Shown here piece after piece: positions 18,891-30,500 of a stretch of 32,643 nt of DNA. The stretch is taken from positions 1 to 32,643 of the forward strand of contig JAANBB010000442.1 in the NCBI GenBank assembly GCA_014621425.1, written 5' to 3'. A program made the position numbers and the translations under genes. This DNA comes from Cylindrodendrum hubeiense. Taxonomy: Eukaryota; Ascomycota; Sordariomycetes; Hypocreales; Nectriaceae. Each line of letters begins with the position of its first letter. The stretch's first letter is position 1. The notes beneath the pieces were generated by a model that was not told the origin of the DNA, did no database searches, and saw nothing but the letters and a program-made list of their open reading frames with translations.

Positions 18891-21121
18891 AAACGCACGT
18901 TCCCAGTGGGCGACATCGCAAGGCCAGGACCCTGTCAAGCCCGTACGTTGGCCCTAACTAAGGTAGTGACGGCTCCAACTGGAGCTTAAACCGGCCAGGA
19001 CCCATCACGGGCAATGTGAGCGCGAACACACCGAATGCCCCTAGAATGCAAAGCCGCCGACTAGGCACGTATCTGGAAATCCTCCGCGAAGGGCCGAGAC
19101 CGATACCAGCCGCCGAGATAAGAAGGAAGCAACAAGGAAGGCCCGTAGAAAGAGAATGGGGGCCGGGGACGCTAAACAGATAAGATGAGATAACGCAAGG
19201 AAAACAGCTGCAATACGTGCATAGACACATCAGATAGGGCATCAGATAGAGCAGCTCGCCCATACCGCAATGCTGCAATGCACGAGCGAGTTGCGGGCGC
19301 CTCGTCCGTGCCTTTCATGTTTGTAATACGCTGTACAAAGCCTGGGCTGATGGGAACTCGGTGTGAGAGAACCATACGACTGGGAGTATCCAACATGCGA
19401 TTCAGCGGCCAGCACGTGCCCCCCGAAGGCACGTCCAGACACCTGGACGCCCAGACGTATGAGGCCGACCGCCCTGCCTTGGCCATGACTATGGAATGGT
19501 CGGTGACGCATCGACAGGACACGAGCTTCCGAAATGCGATGCATTTCATCTAAGGGTCGCCCCCGGGAGATGAGCAATAGGGGGCACATGATGTGTCCTG
19601 ACGCCTCAACAGAACGCTTGCCCTGCCACGCTGTCCCTCCTCTCAGCTCCTCCTCTCAGCTCCTCCTCAGCCCCTCCCCGTCCTCTCGTCTCCAGCCAGT
19701 TCCTGTAAGTCCCGGCGTTACGCACTCCAGGAACTAGCGAGACATGCGCAGGGCCTTAGGTGCATCCCGTTGCTGCAGGGCCTTGTCCGCCCCAGATGCG
19801 AGCGTTCCAACCAGCGCCGCGCACCCCCTCCTCTCGCCGCCCCCCCTGCTGGGGCTCTGGGGCTCTGCCCAATGCCACGGCCAGTCGTTTACCCCGGATT
19901 TCGGATTTCGCACTGGACGTCATACCCAAGCTCCTCTCGCCCCCGACGTGCGTATCACCTATCTGTCTCGGCCGTCGCCTCGCTCCTCCGACTGCGCAAC
20001 CCCGAATTCTGGCCTTCTCCTATCTCGCCGCCGCTCCGATTCTCGCTCCCGACCTCCCCGTATGACTCCAGCGCGGCTCCAGCGTGACGTCCGTATGATT
20101 ACCGTGTGACTGGGGGTGGGAGCCTAAAGACCAAAACAGCCAAAATAACCAATACGACCAGAACGTGGGTCCAAAACACACCTCCCCTCAAAGTTGGCTT
20201 CTGCGTCCTCCAACACCCGCCATGCGAGTTCCTCATTTCACATCCAGTCTAGCTTCCTTTCCCCGTTCCCAAGCCTCGCCCACGGCTTCCCCATAACTAT
20301 AGTCCGTACTACGCATGTCGACATCCTTACCCGGCCCGGGGCCCCAACAAACGCGGTAGTGGCACAGAGACACGCCCTCGACGACACATAGTCTGTATTA
20401 GCGGCCCAGACACGCCACGGGCCATGGCGTCGTGTCAACCCGTCTCCTCTCCAGAAGCCAAAAGGCGCAATCCAGGCTTTTCGTTGGTCAATGGCTTGGT
20501 CATTTTCACTTCCCGTTTTGCTTCAAAGCCAAACCGAGAAGCCTCTGGAACCGCCTCCGGGCTTGGCCTATTATTACATAACGTTTTGCTCCTAGCGGGC
20601 TGCAACACCTCCTCGTGATCGCTTTTCTCAACCCCCCTACGTTCCGGAGTCCCGGTGCACCGCCCAAACCACCACACATTGGTATCGTGACTTTTCTTCG
20701 CTCGCTAATACAGTTCCTATGTGCTTCTATTGCGTAGTCAAACATCCCAAATGACCCCGAACATCCCGACCCCGCAATTCCCCCGGATCCTCCTACCCCC
20801 CGCTCCCGCCTTGCCCACACCGCATATGCCGTCTCACCACGTCTCTTGAGACACATCGGGGTCCTGTTCCGACCGCTCCAACGCAAAGCTCAACGCGAGG
20901 TCCTGGTCGTCTCTCCGACCGGCCCGGCCGAAATTCCAAAACAAACGGTGCTGTGTGACCGTGCCTCCTCCCAAAAAGAAACGCCGTTTGTGCCTGTCAT
21001 GTACATGTGCGCTCCAGCCTAGGTAGGCAGTTGGAGCCGTTCCAGAACCGGTTGTCAAACCCCTCGATGAGACCATCATGACTCGTTCGTGACTCGTGTT
21101 CTTCCGCTCATTGTCTGACCG

Positions 21122-23306
21122 CTATCGTCCATTGACCTTTTTCCCTCCCATCTTTAGGCGTTCCTTACAGTCCTCGCAGTACCATTTTGCTATGTCTGGT
21201 TAGCACGTCTGTTGTCATCGCAGATTAAGCACGGCACTCACCCTTTGTTGTGGGAGCAACCTTGAGACCAACACATTCTAGATGGAACCACTCTCGCGGG
21301 CATCCATCCGCATCGCATGCCACCATCTCGCCGTAGCTGACGCTGTTGCAGTAACAATATGTCGGCTCGTCTGCGTCAATCTCTCCCTCTTCCTCGTCGC
21401 CCTGCATGCTGCTGTTCGTGTCTTCGTCCGCTAGATGGCTAACCACGGCATGAATGGTCGAACCCGCCTTCTTCTGGGTCTTCTTGAACCCAGCGCCTTC
21501 AGCGTTGCGCGATGATCGAGATCGGGCTGCATCCTGGAACGACGCCATAGCCGGCGTGGAGGGCTTACTGGCACGCCCGCTCTTCGTTGTGACTGTCGGG
21601 TTCTGAGGCGCTGGAGGTACTGATTCACTCTTACGCTCATTCTCCTCAGGCTTATTCTCCTTCTTGGCGACCGTTGGCACGGGTGCTGGGGCGGGCTCGG
21701 GTTGCTCGGGTTCCTTCTTCGCTGGTTCAGTCTTGATGGGAACAATCGGTTCCTTCACCACCTTGGCCTCGGGTATGGACCGTGGCCAGGCACTGGACTG
21801 TGCTGTACTAGGATCGGGAGTGACAACCGGGTTGCCGTTTGGCTTATTGGATGCTGAAGAAGTTGGGCGCGCCTTGCCATTTTCCAGATTGGCCGATTGA
21901 ATTGAATTCTGGCGCGCGCGCGTTGGTGCCGGGATCGGCGCTATGCTTGGCGCAGGAGATGCCTGGATGGCGACAGGTTTAGGCTCGGGCAGTTCGGTGA
22001 GCACAGGAGAGGAGGTAGTCGAGGGAGGCATGGGAGTGACACCGGTCCTGCTAAAGATCATTATGTTAGAGTCTTGTCTTCAGGTGACTGCAACAGGGGA
22101 TAGAGCGCACCTCTTCTTCGATTGACCGCTCCCAGAGGGGAGAGCCTTGCGCTTTTTTGGACCCTCGGGCGCCGGGGTGGCTCTGGGACTCGTCGTTTTA
22201 GCCTTTGGCGCAGTGGTTCCGAACACGGTGCTCAAGGCGCGTTCCGTTGTCGCGCCATTTGTCGGCTTTTCCACCTTGCGTCTCTTCTGTGGGGGATTGC
22301 CGCTGGGTGTGGAGGATGTTGTAGTTATACCTAAGCCAACGTTGTTTGTTTCTGCCGTCTTGCGGGACTTGCTGCCCTGCGATTTCTTGCTCTCGCCTTT
22401 GTGTCGACCATCATGATCGTCAAAGTCATCGTCGTGGTTGTTATTATTGGTATTGTTGTTTTGGGCTCTCGACGCCTTCTTGGCTTGGACGGCCTGCTTC
22501 CGCGCATCGCTTCTAGCGGCTGCCTCTTCAGCCAAGGCCTGTGCCGCTGCTGAGATGGCTGCGGCGCCGTCGCGTCGCGCGCGGTCGGCTTGTGATGAAC
22601 GCCCTGTGCGATTTTCAGGATAGGCCCAGTGGGTGGTGCTCCCCCATTTGGTCTCGTCGCTGAACTCGTTTTCAAGGTGTGGCCAGACATCATCGATGCG
22701 GGCAAGCTGAGCCTGAAGGGCCTCATTGGCTGTAGAGATGACGTGGTTCTTTTCTTCGAGCGATACTAGCATTTCTTGGATCTTGATCGCCGTCTGTCGG
22801 TAGAGATGTCGGCGAGGAAGGTTGGACGGGTCGAAGACCAGGTCTTTGTGGGAGTCGTCGGCCGACGGCACAGGGTGCACACCGTTGCTCGTGACAATCC
22901 CACTGGAGCTATTCTGGGCGCTCATCGGCGCAGAGGCCGGAGCAATGCTGCTCGAAGCCTCATTGTTCGGACGTGGCTCGGGGAGGGGTGCCTTGGCGGC
23001 AGCAGCGACGAGTCGGAAGAGCTGATCTTCGGGGGCGAAGAGTTTGGCGTCGACCTCCTTCAAAAGCGTAAAGTGTCGGACGAGCTCCTTGGGGAGCGCG
23101 GTAATGGCATCGGCGAAGTGGGTGATTGCCGGGAAGATCTCGATGGGCTGGTCACCGAGAGATCCAGCACCAACAAGGTCTCTGCCGCCACCAGCAGCGC
23201 GACCGAGGTTGGCCGAACTTCGCGGAGGGTTTGTCCGCGTCTGGCGAACGGGCTGCGATCGTCGGTGCGACGGGGTATCCGCCGCGGGCGGCTTGGCCGA
23301 CTTCAT
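21122..23306 (-). CDS. ING-family PHD-finger chromatin protein
   Basis: Predicted 689 residues. Exons on the minus strand are 23306-22111, 22047-21242 and 21189-21122. An ING N-terminal domain lies at about 50-105 ([27 protein letters not shown]), with more helix at about 165-225. A long disordered middle includes an Asn/Asp/His-rich run near 285-300, basic segments with PPQKRRK, and Pro/Ser/Lys-rich sequence. The C-terminal PHD finger is complete only after joining exons 2 and 3: Cys630, Cys632, Cys643, Cys648, His654, Cys657, Cys672 and Cys675, a full C4HC3 set with the ING motif [16 protein letters not shown] fingers read H3K4me3 and sit in histone acetyltransferase (Yng1, Yng2) or deacetylase (Pho23) complexes. 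I cannot assign which. It is much longer than the yeast members, mostly through the linker. The exon 2 acceptor is a TAGCAG tandem, so one serine may be included or skipped. Confidence 0.92.
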
Positions 23307-24111
23307 CGTGGGCGAAGCAAATGGGTTGAGGATGGGGGGATGCGGTCGAGCTGATCGGGGGTGGGACGGAGCGGTTGGAGGTCGAGATGGTTGGTTTGGG
23401 GGGGTGGTGGGCGAGTAATAGTGAAATCGACCTGGTAGAATAAGAGGCTAGGTCATGTTGCATCGATTGCACGATTGAACTCCCGGAGGAAACGCGGAGG
23501 GCGCGGAGGGGAGAGGTGGAGGCCAGCAGGTCGCAGAGGCAGATGGCTCGCTCCCATTTGATTTTGGGGAAGCGCTCGACTACCGCGGCGGGAGTGTACG
23601 CAGCGGCGCCAGCACCCGCAACAGCGCACACGTCGGCCTGAGGCGCCCCCCGACCAGCATCCACTACCACTCTACAGCACCAATCAGCGCCAACCAGCGC
23701 CAGTCATAGGGCGACCTGCACCACGGGGACCCGCACCTCGGAGAAACCAGCCTCCCGATCCCGGAGTTTTTTCTTATCTGATAAGGGCCAGCCCAGGTAA
23801 CATTTCGTCATTGGCTTCGGACAAGGCAAGCCAGAGGCTGGATTGGACAAGATGACGACTGGAGGCGAATAGACCGGGCAATTCGCTCTAGACCTGTTGA
23901 TATAATACAAATGATGACAGTCTAACGGTGACTGAATGTACAGAGTGTTCTCTACCGCCAACATACCCGTAACAATAGATGCTTGAAGCCAGACCCCAAC
24001 TACACCTGAAAAGCCAGCGCGCCTAATTACAATAGAATGAATGCCTGTTACTTGGGTATATGCTCCTTGACCATGGTATCGATGAGTAACCCGGGTAATC
24101 CTGAGCCTAGA
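23307..24111. promoter_or_regulatory. ING gene promoter and RER2 3' flank
   Basis: An 805-bp gap between two minus-strand genes. A CCAAT box lies on the plus strand at 23680-23684, about 375 bp upstream of the ING start, so it reads ATTGG in gene direction. The sequence near 24000-24100 is likely the RER2 3' UTR. No coding sequence is evident. Confidence 0.45.
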
Positions 24112-25328
24112 TTACTCGACCATGCTTCGTGTCTTCACAACTCGCCCTCTAGCCGGCGCCCCGTCCCGGTCTTTCTGCTTTTGCCGCCACTGCCACTCCA
24201 GCAAGATCCAAATAAAGTGCTGGAGGTCAAAGTCGGGCCATAGCGTATCGATGAAAAATATGTGAGTGTCTTGGTGGCATTGCCAGAGCATAAAGTCACT
24301 GAGGCGCTCCACGCCACTGGTCCGGACAAAGATGTCAAGAGGCGGGTCGTTTGCCGTGTACATGTGCTTATCCAGCGTCTCTGCAGTAATTGACTCGGGA
24401 TTTGGCAAACCCGAAAGGCTGGCAGAACTGTTTCTTGCTCGGAGGCGTGGCGAGGGTGAGTCTGGATGAAGCGTGGGTGACGAAGAGTCTCCATCCCTGG
24501 AGTCCTTCTCTTCCTCCTCATCCAGACTGACGGAGTCCTCTGGTGGGACATCATGGATGGTGGGTAGGCCGCCGTCGCGGCCATCCAACTGTCTCGATAA
24601 GATCTTCTGCCTGATTCGGGAAGGTGAGAAGGGTGTGGTCTTCGGTGGAGTAGGAGCGAGGAATTCCTGGACGGTGTTTTTCACTGCTGTCGTCATCTCG
24701 GCTCGGGAAGTATATGGGAAGCAGATGTTTAGCACGGCCCTGATGCACGTTAGTGGTTGTTCTAGTTTGGTTTCTGCTAAGTCAATGCGTACTTGTTGTT
24801 GTGCTTTGTTCGTGCAGCCGCTTTGTCAACCACTTCTAGAACATCGGCTCGAATCATCTCGCGCTGGCCAAGCACTCGGACACGGGCGCCGTAACGGTCG
24901 AGAATGTGGCCGTAATTCGTCAACTGCTCAAGCTTGACCTTTGCTAATTGCATAAGGCCTTCGACTTCGTATTTCGGGCGGTTGAAGTTTTCTATGCTGA
25001 ATGCGTAGACGGTGACGACCTTGACGCCGCATTTGTAGCATATCTCCATTATCTAGCCACAGCAAGTCAGCGTTGCATCGGGGACCAGGGAATCAACAGC
25101 ATTTACCCTAGCGAGAGCCTCGAAGCCGTGGTGATGGCCCTCTATAGTCTCCATTCGATGGCTTCGAGCGTATCGTCTGTTTCCATCCATCTCAAAGGAC
25201 ACATGTTGAGGAATAGGGCCTTGCTTTAAGGCTCCGATAAGCAGCTCACGAAGTTGCCTCATAGCCCATTCTCCGGGAGGGGACTCCAGAATCACCCTCC
25301 GGAGCAAGGAAGATGTAGCATCGGACAT
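24112..25328 (-). CDS. RER2: Dehydrodolichyl diphosphate synthase catalytic subunit (Rer2-type cis-prenyltransferase)
   Basis: Predicted 369 residues. Exons are 25328-25107, 25052-24793 and 24739-24112, with introns of 54 and 53 nt. It extends farnesyl diphosphate with isopentenyl diphosphate to make dolichol precursors at the ER or lipid droplets (family knowledge). The catalytic P-loop reads SFEMDGNRRYAR, with Asp48. Further family motifs are VVTVYAFSIENFNR, ICFPYTSRAEM and, near the C-terminus, DIFVRTSGVERLSDFMLWQ (Arg300, Arg306), which binds pyrophosphate. Residues about 186-275 are an insertion between the last conserved helices: Pro/Ser-rich and acidic (DEEEEKDSRDGDSSS), probably disordered and a likely phosphorylation target. 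In yeast Rer2 works with the accessory subunit Nus1, not seen here. A short basic tail (RGRVVKTRSMVE) ends the protein. Confidence 0.94.
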
Positions 25329-27590
25329 TTTAGTTGGACTCGGGTGTGTTGTTTCGCGAGAGGAGCGGCAGGATGGCGGGAAGAAAAGCGACGTGTCGTC
25401 GGGTTTGTCGGCGGTAGTAAGGGGTTGGGACGGCGGTATGGAGATCGGAATTCAGAGACGAAAGCAACGGCGCATTGTGCGAGGATTTAAAGACGACTGT
25501 GAGAGGCGAAGATGGATGGTGACGACGAAGCCAAGCTGAAGCCACGAATCTTTAGTGGCGGAGTTGGCATCTGATGATGGGGCTTGTTGAGGCGCGTGGT
25601 TCTAACTACACAGTAAAGCGCGGGCGTCGAGAGTGCGCCCAGAGCTTTTTGTGCCTAGTTGCGTCCTGGGAGCTTGGCGGGCAGGGATATCCCTGGACCA
25701 ATGAGAGCGCTGCGCACAACCGGCGTCATTCGTCGCGGAGGCCGAGGCCTGATGACGGAACAGCGCATGCGCAGGCCAAGGACAGCTTCGAGAAACGGGT
25801 TGATAGGTTGGACAAGGATCGGAACTAGCTGGGGTGCTCGTGTTGGATGTTTGGGTGGCTCCATCATCGAACGCGCTCCGACTGGGGAAGATGCTTGCCC
25901 CTTCGCTTTGGAGGCAGGGGAGAAGGCTTCGGTGAGCCTTTGGGAAGCTCGCGTTGAACTTTCTCATTGGCGATAGGGGCGTAAATTGAATATGTATGAC
26001 AGATATGTGCGAGTGATGATTACTTCTTTTTTCGCAGAGCTCTTTACCGTTGAGCGACGCTGGCAATCGGGGGCTAGAGAGCTGTGTGCAGTTCATCTTT
26101 ATCCAAGCAGGTAATCATGTCACCAACCCCTTGCCGTAGCTGCACCTTGTCAGCGCTCAGTTTTAATCTCGCCATGCCGTACTTCGAAATGGCCGAAATG
26201 GCACTTCCTGCTCACGGGATTGTTATTGAGTATTGCTATTTGCACGCAGATTATAAGAAAAACCTAGTGATAATAAATTGCGTCATCTCCTGTAAATAAA
26301 GATAGAATACCGCGGCACTCTTATACTTACTAGTAAATTTTACCATTATGCTTATTCTCCTTGGATTATTTTTACTCCGTATGTCTTGTCTGGTATCTGA
26401 TGCGTGCGAGTAGGAGTGCGTGCGGATTGCAACACTCTTGTTTATACCCATTGTCGTAGACGTCCCTTTTCATCTGGTTGGTTGGCTGTCTGGCTACACA
26501 GATGCTCGCACGGGCATGGCTTAGCCAGTGATGACGATGAGTTGCCGGGCTCGGCTCCGCAGCCAGACAGGTCATGACTGGGACATTTTTCTCGTAATCC
26601 CAAAATTGCATGCTCCCTCCATGGGGGTCGCTTGGACGTCTGAGGAATTCCCATGTAGGTGCTGTAGGTCAGGCTGTTGAATGGTTTTAAATTTCTTCGC
26701 CGTGTTCTGGAACGCAGCTCCGACGGCTGGGCCAGAGAGCACAAGAACGAGCAAGACGTCATCGCCGTGGCGACTGTGTGGGCGGCGTTAGCGCTGCTTG
26801 CAGTTCGTGGCGACGCATGCAGCTCAGTCAGCAATCACTCACAGGCATGTGCGGCGTGATAATGGTGCTGTAATGGTACTGTAATGGTACAGTAATACGC
26901 TGTAATGCCACAGTAATGCCGCGTTCCACTTGGCTCCCAGGGCGCTTTCGGAGGTTCCAGGGCGAGACCCATCGATCCTGGGTCCTGGCCCTTCCTCGTT
27001 GAGGCTCAACGGCTTCTGACTGGCTGGTTGGGGGAGCTCGGTGAGCGCCCAGCGTCCATGATGAGTGCTTATGGTGGAGTCCGGCTGCTGGCTGGATGCG
27101 CGATGTTAGCACCGCGACCATCGGGTCCTCTGGGCCATCGATTCGTGATCTAGATGCGGCCGCCGCCGTTGCAGGTTTTTCTAGATAGACGCCAGGCCTT
27201 ATCAGTTGCGCCGCAAATACAGGAACAATCATGTTAATAAGCTCTGTCCAAGGAGGGATGGCCGGCTACGGAAGGCGCAACCACACTGCCTTGCTAGCTG
27301 GAGCTTTGCCAAACTCGTCATACCCACCCAGCTTGCCATCGGTCCAAGGTGTCTCGCCGCCTCCGTGAAGCTCTTTTTTCCACTGCTTCTCTCCCTTTCT
27401 CCTTCTGCCCCTTCGTGTCGAATACCGATCTGTGGAGACCCAGAGATCGCTCACACTCCCATTCTCTGACTCGCTCGCTCTCCTCTCCCGCCATTGCAAT
27501 TGCAACCATTCCCCGCATCGAAACGCGACTTCCCGCTACCCCTCGCTACTCTTCGCCGCCGTACCCCTCGACAAGCTCCCGCTTTGCGCC
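25329..27590. promoter_or_regulatory. Long divergent promoter region between RER2 and the GH63-like gene
   Basis: 2.26 kb with no supported gene. A CCAAT box lies at 25698-25702. An AT-rich island covers about 26225-26400, in contrast to the GC-rich surroundings. An 11-bp-period repeat lies at 26868-26920. From about 27350 to 27590 the plus strand is CT-rich, typical of a fungal 5' leader just before the ATG at 27591. Frames in this leader continue in frame with the downstream gene but contain no upstream ATG in that frame back to the GTG at 27432. Confidence 0.5.
26868..26920. repeat. CTGTAATGGTA-type degenerate repeat, 5 units
   Basis: Units of 10-11 bp share the core GTAATG or GTAATA. The first two are identical (CTGTAATGGTA); the next are CAGTAATACG, CTGTAATGCCA and CAGTAATGCC. 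It lies in the promoter region of the GH63-like gene. Confidence 0.8.
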
Positions 27591-30500
27591 ATGGTGGTCT
27601 TTGACGGCCACGAGTTCCTCACCGAGGAGGAGAGGCGCCTCAAGGAGGATCGCGATCGTATCAAGTACTGGAAGAAATGGGGTCCCTACGTTTCTGAGCG
27701 ACAATGGGCCACAGGCAAGCTGCCCGCCGCCCTCACGCACGCCCTCGATTGCTAACTTGCCGGCAGTCAGAGAAGATTACAGCGCCGACGGAGACGCCTG
27801 GAGCCGTACGACCGACCTCGCCACCCTATCACGCATCGCAAACTGACAAGCTCGTTTAGATTTCCCCCACGAACACGCCCGGTCCCGAGCCTTCAGGTGG
27901 GGCGAAGACGGCATCGCCGGTGTCTCCGACACCCATGGCTGGCAGAACATTGCCTTTTCCTTTTGGAATGAAGAAGAGTGTGTGAACCAACAGCGAAGTA
28001 AATATTTACACGAGTGCTAATTTTTTCAAGTGATTTCCTCAAGGAGCGCCTCTTCGGCCTTTCCAACCCCCAGGGCAATCATGGAGAGGGTGTCAGGGAA
28101 GCCCACTTCCATGTTGACAACACCCCGGTCAGTAGCCAGCCCTGGTCCCAGGGATATCTTGATAGTGAACTTCCGCTAACCTACAAGCCAGACTGTAACA
28201 AACCCCTCCACTATCTGTGACGTCGCGGCATGCTAATTCTTATTGTAGCACTCTTACATGAAGTTCCTCTACAAGTACCCCCAGAAGAAGTTTCCCTACC
28301 AAGAGCTGCTCGACGAAAGCGCCCGCCGAACGAAGGAGGACAGAGAGCACCAGATTACCGATACAGGGGCTTTTGACGAGGATAGGTACTGGGATATCTT
28401 CATCGAGACTGCCAAAGAAACCGACGACCCCGACGAGATTCTTTTCCGAGTCACGGCCTGGAACAGAGGCCCAGACCCTGCCCCATTGCACATCGTTCCT
28501 CACGTATGGTTTCGCAACACCTGGAGCTGGGGCAGAGAGCCCGAGAGCAAGAAGCCATCCATCAAGTACCATGACGAAAATATGGTGAAATCAGAACATT
28601 GGAACCTTGGAGATCGTTACGTCCTATGCTCTCCTTCTCCTGGTGTAGGATCCAGCGGAAAAGATGTTTTGCCCAAGTTCATATTCACGGAGAACGATAC
28701 GAACTTCAAGACTTTGTACGATCAGGAGAATAAGCAGCCTTATGTCAAGGATGCTTTCCACAGACACATTGTGGACGGCGAAAAGGATGCCGTAAACCCT
28801 GCCCAGACTGGTACAAAGTGCGCCGCTTGGTTCAACTTCAACGAAGATGGTGGCGTGAATCCCGGAGAGTGCGCCGGTGAGAAGACCCTACCGAGGCCTA
28901 CTACCCATACCTCTGCTAACCAGAACTACTAGTTGTTCGATTCCGCTTCACGAAACGGGATGATACCTACCTCGACGAAGAAGAATTCGACGATGTCATT
29001 GAGAATCGAATTGAAGAGGCCGACGAGTTTTACTACAGGCTCAGTCCTCTACCCATGGCCGACGATCTTCGCAACATTCAACGTCAAGCATTCTCCGGTA
29101 TGATGTGGACCAAGCAACACTATTACTTCGTATGGGATCACTGGGCGAATGGTGACCCTACAATGCCGCCCCCTCCCGACTGTCGTAAGGGTATAAGGAA
29201 CTCGCAATGGAAACATATGCACTGCGATGATATCCTGTCAATGCCCGATTCCTGGGAATACCCCTTCTTTGCTGCCTGGGATAGTGCGTTCCATTGCATC
29301 CCACTGGCCATGATTGATCCCGATTTTGCCAAGAAGCAGCTCGATTTGTTCACCCGTGAGTGGTACTGCCATCCAAACGGACAGCTTCCGGCGTAAGTTA
29401 CCCCCTTATGAACCTGAGGTCAGAGTCGATGCCTAACTGTTTGCTAGGTATGAGTGGAACTTTGGCGATGTAAACCCGCCAGTCCATGCCTGGGCTACGT
29501 TCAGAACCTTCAAGATCGAGCGGAAGATGTACGGCCGTCAGGATCTTGACTTCCTTGAGCGTGTGTTCCAGAAACTTCTCCTCAACTTCACTTGGTGGGT
29601 AAACCGAAAGGATGCCGATGGCAAGAATGTTTTTGAAGGAGGCTTCTTGGGGTTGGACAACATTGGCCTGTTCAACCGATCCGAGCCCTTGCCGACGGGA
29701 GGTGTGCTCGAGCAAGCAGATAGCACCGGCTGGATGGCGTTTTACTGCCTCTCTATGCTGAACATTGCGCTGGAATTGGCCAAGCATCGTCGCATCTACG
29801 AGGATATTGCGTCGAAATTCTTCGAGCATTTCATCTTCATCAGTGATGCAATGACCTTCCGAACTGGTCATAAGGAGGAGCAATCGCTATGGAACGAGGA
29901 CGACGGATTCTACTATGACGCCATTTCATGGGGTGGCCCTTATATCCAGCAGCTCCCTGTCAGGTCGCTCGTGGGTCTGATCCCGCTCTATGCGACGATC
30001 ACGCTTGAACCGGAGCTCCTCAATAAGCTCCCGTCGTTCAAAAAGAGAGTGGATTGGTTCATGGAGAACCGATGCGATTTGGCCGAGAGAAACATGGCCA
30101 GCATCCGGAAGCGAGGAAAGGGAAACCGACTCCTACTCTCCATCGTCAGCAAGGACAGACTAGAGAAGATCCTTAAACGGATGCTTGACGAAGACGAGTT
30201 CTTCAGTGACCATGGAATTCGATCTTTGTCCAAGTTCCACAAGAAGAATCCATTTTCGATGGAGGTCAATGGGCAGAATTTTGCGGTCGGATATGTGCCA
30301 GGCGACTCTGATAGTGGACTCTTCGGAGGAAACAGCAACTGGAGAGGCCCAATCTGGCTGTGTGTCAATTTCCTCCTGGTCGAGTCACTGCAGCGCTTCT
30401 ACCTCTTCTACGGACCCGAGTTCCAGGTTGAGTGCCCAACTGGCAGTGGGGACTTCATGCATCTGGGCAAGGTTGCTGAAGAGATTCAGCACCGCCTGCA

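Larger units (their letters stand above)
16755..21121. other. 4.4-kb gene-free stretch upstream of the F-box gene
   Basis: No frame here resembles a protein family. The part nearest the F-box start (16755 to about 17190) looks like promoter and 5' leader; read on the minus strand it is CT-rich. A CA-rich microsatellite (18101-18158) and a GCCAGA repeat (18825-18890) follow. From about 19620 to 20300 the plus strand is strongly pyrimidine-rich, leaving three overlapping Pro/Ser/Arg-rich frames open at 19744-20109 without family resemblance. The end near 21121 belongs to the 3' flank of the ING gene. Regulatory DNA or unannotated non-coding transcripts are possible but unproven. Confidence 0.55.

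Noticed and set aside
19744..20109. Three overlapping plus-strand open frames of about 100-120 codons
   Set aside because: All three frames are open because the strand is pyrimidine-rich and lacks stops; the proteins are Pro/Ser/Arg-rich with no recognisable family.
22050..22110. Read-through of the ING gene ending at 22080 as a separate 408-residue protein
   Set aside because: A clean GTGCGC donor and TAGCAG acceptor restore the frame into an exon carrying the PHD finger expected of ING proteins.
26225..26400. Transposable element
   Set aside because: No transposase or reverse-transcriptase frame, terminal repeats or target duplication could be seen; kept only as an AT-rich island.
27432..27590. 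N-terminal extension of the GH63-like protein
   Set aside because: The frame is open but begins with GTG and has no ATG before 27591; conserved sequence starts after the ATG at 27591.
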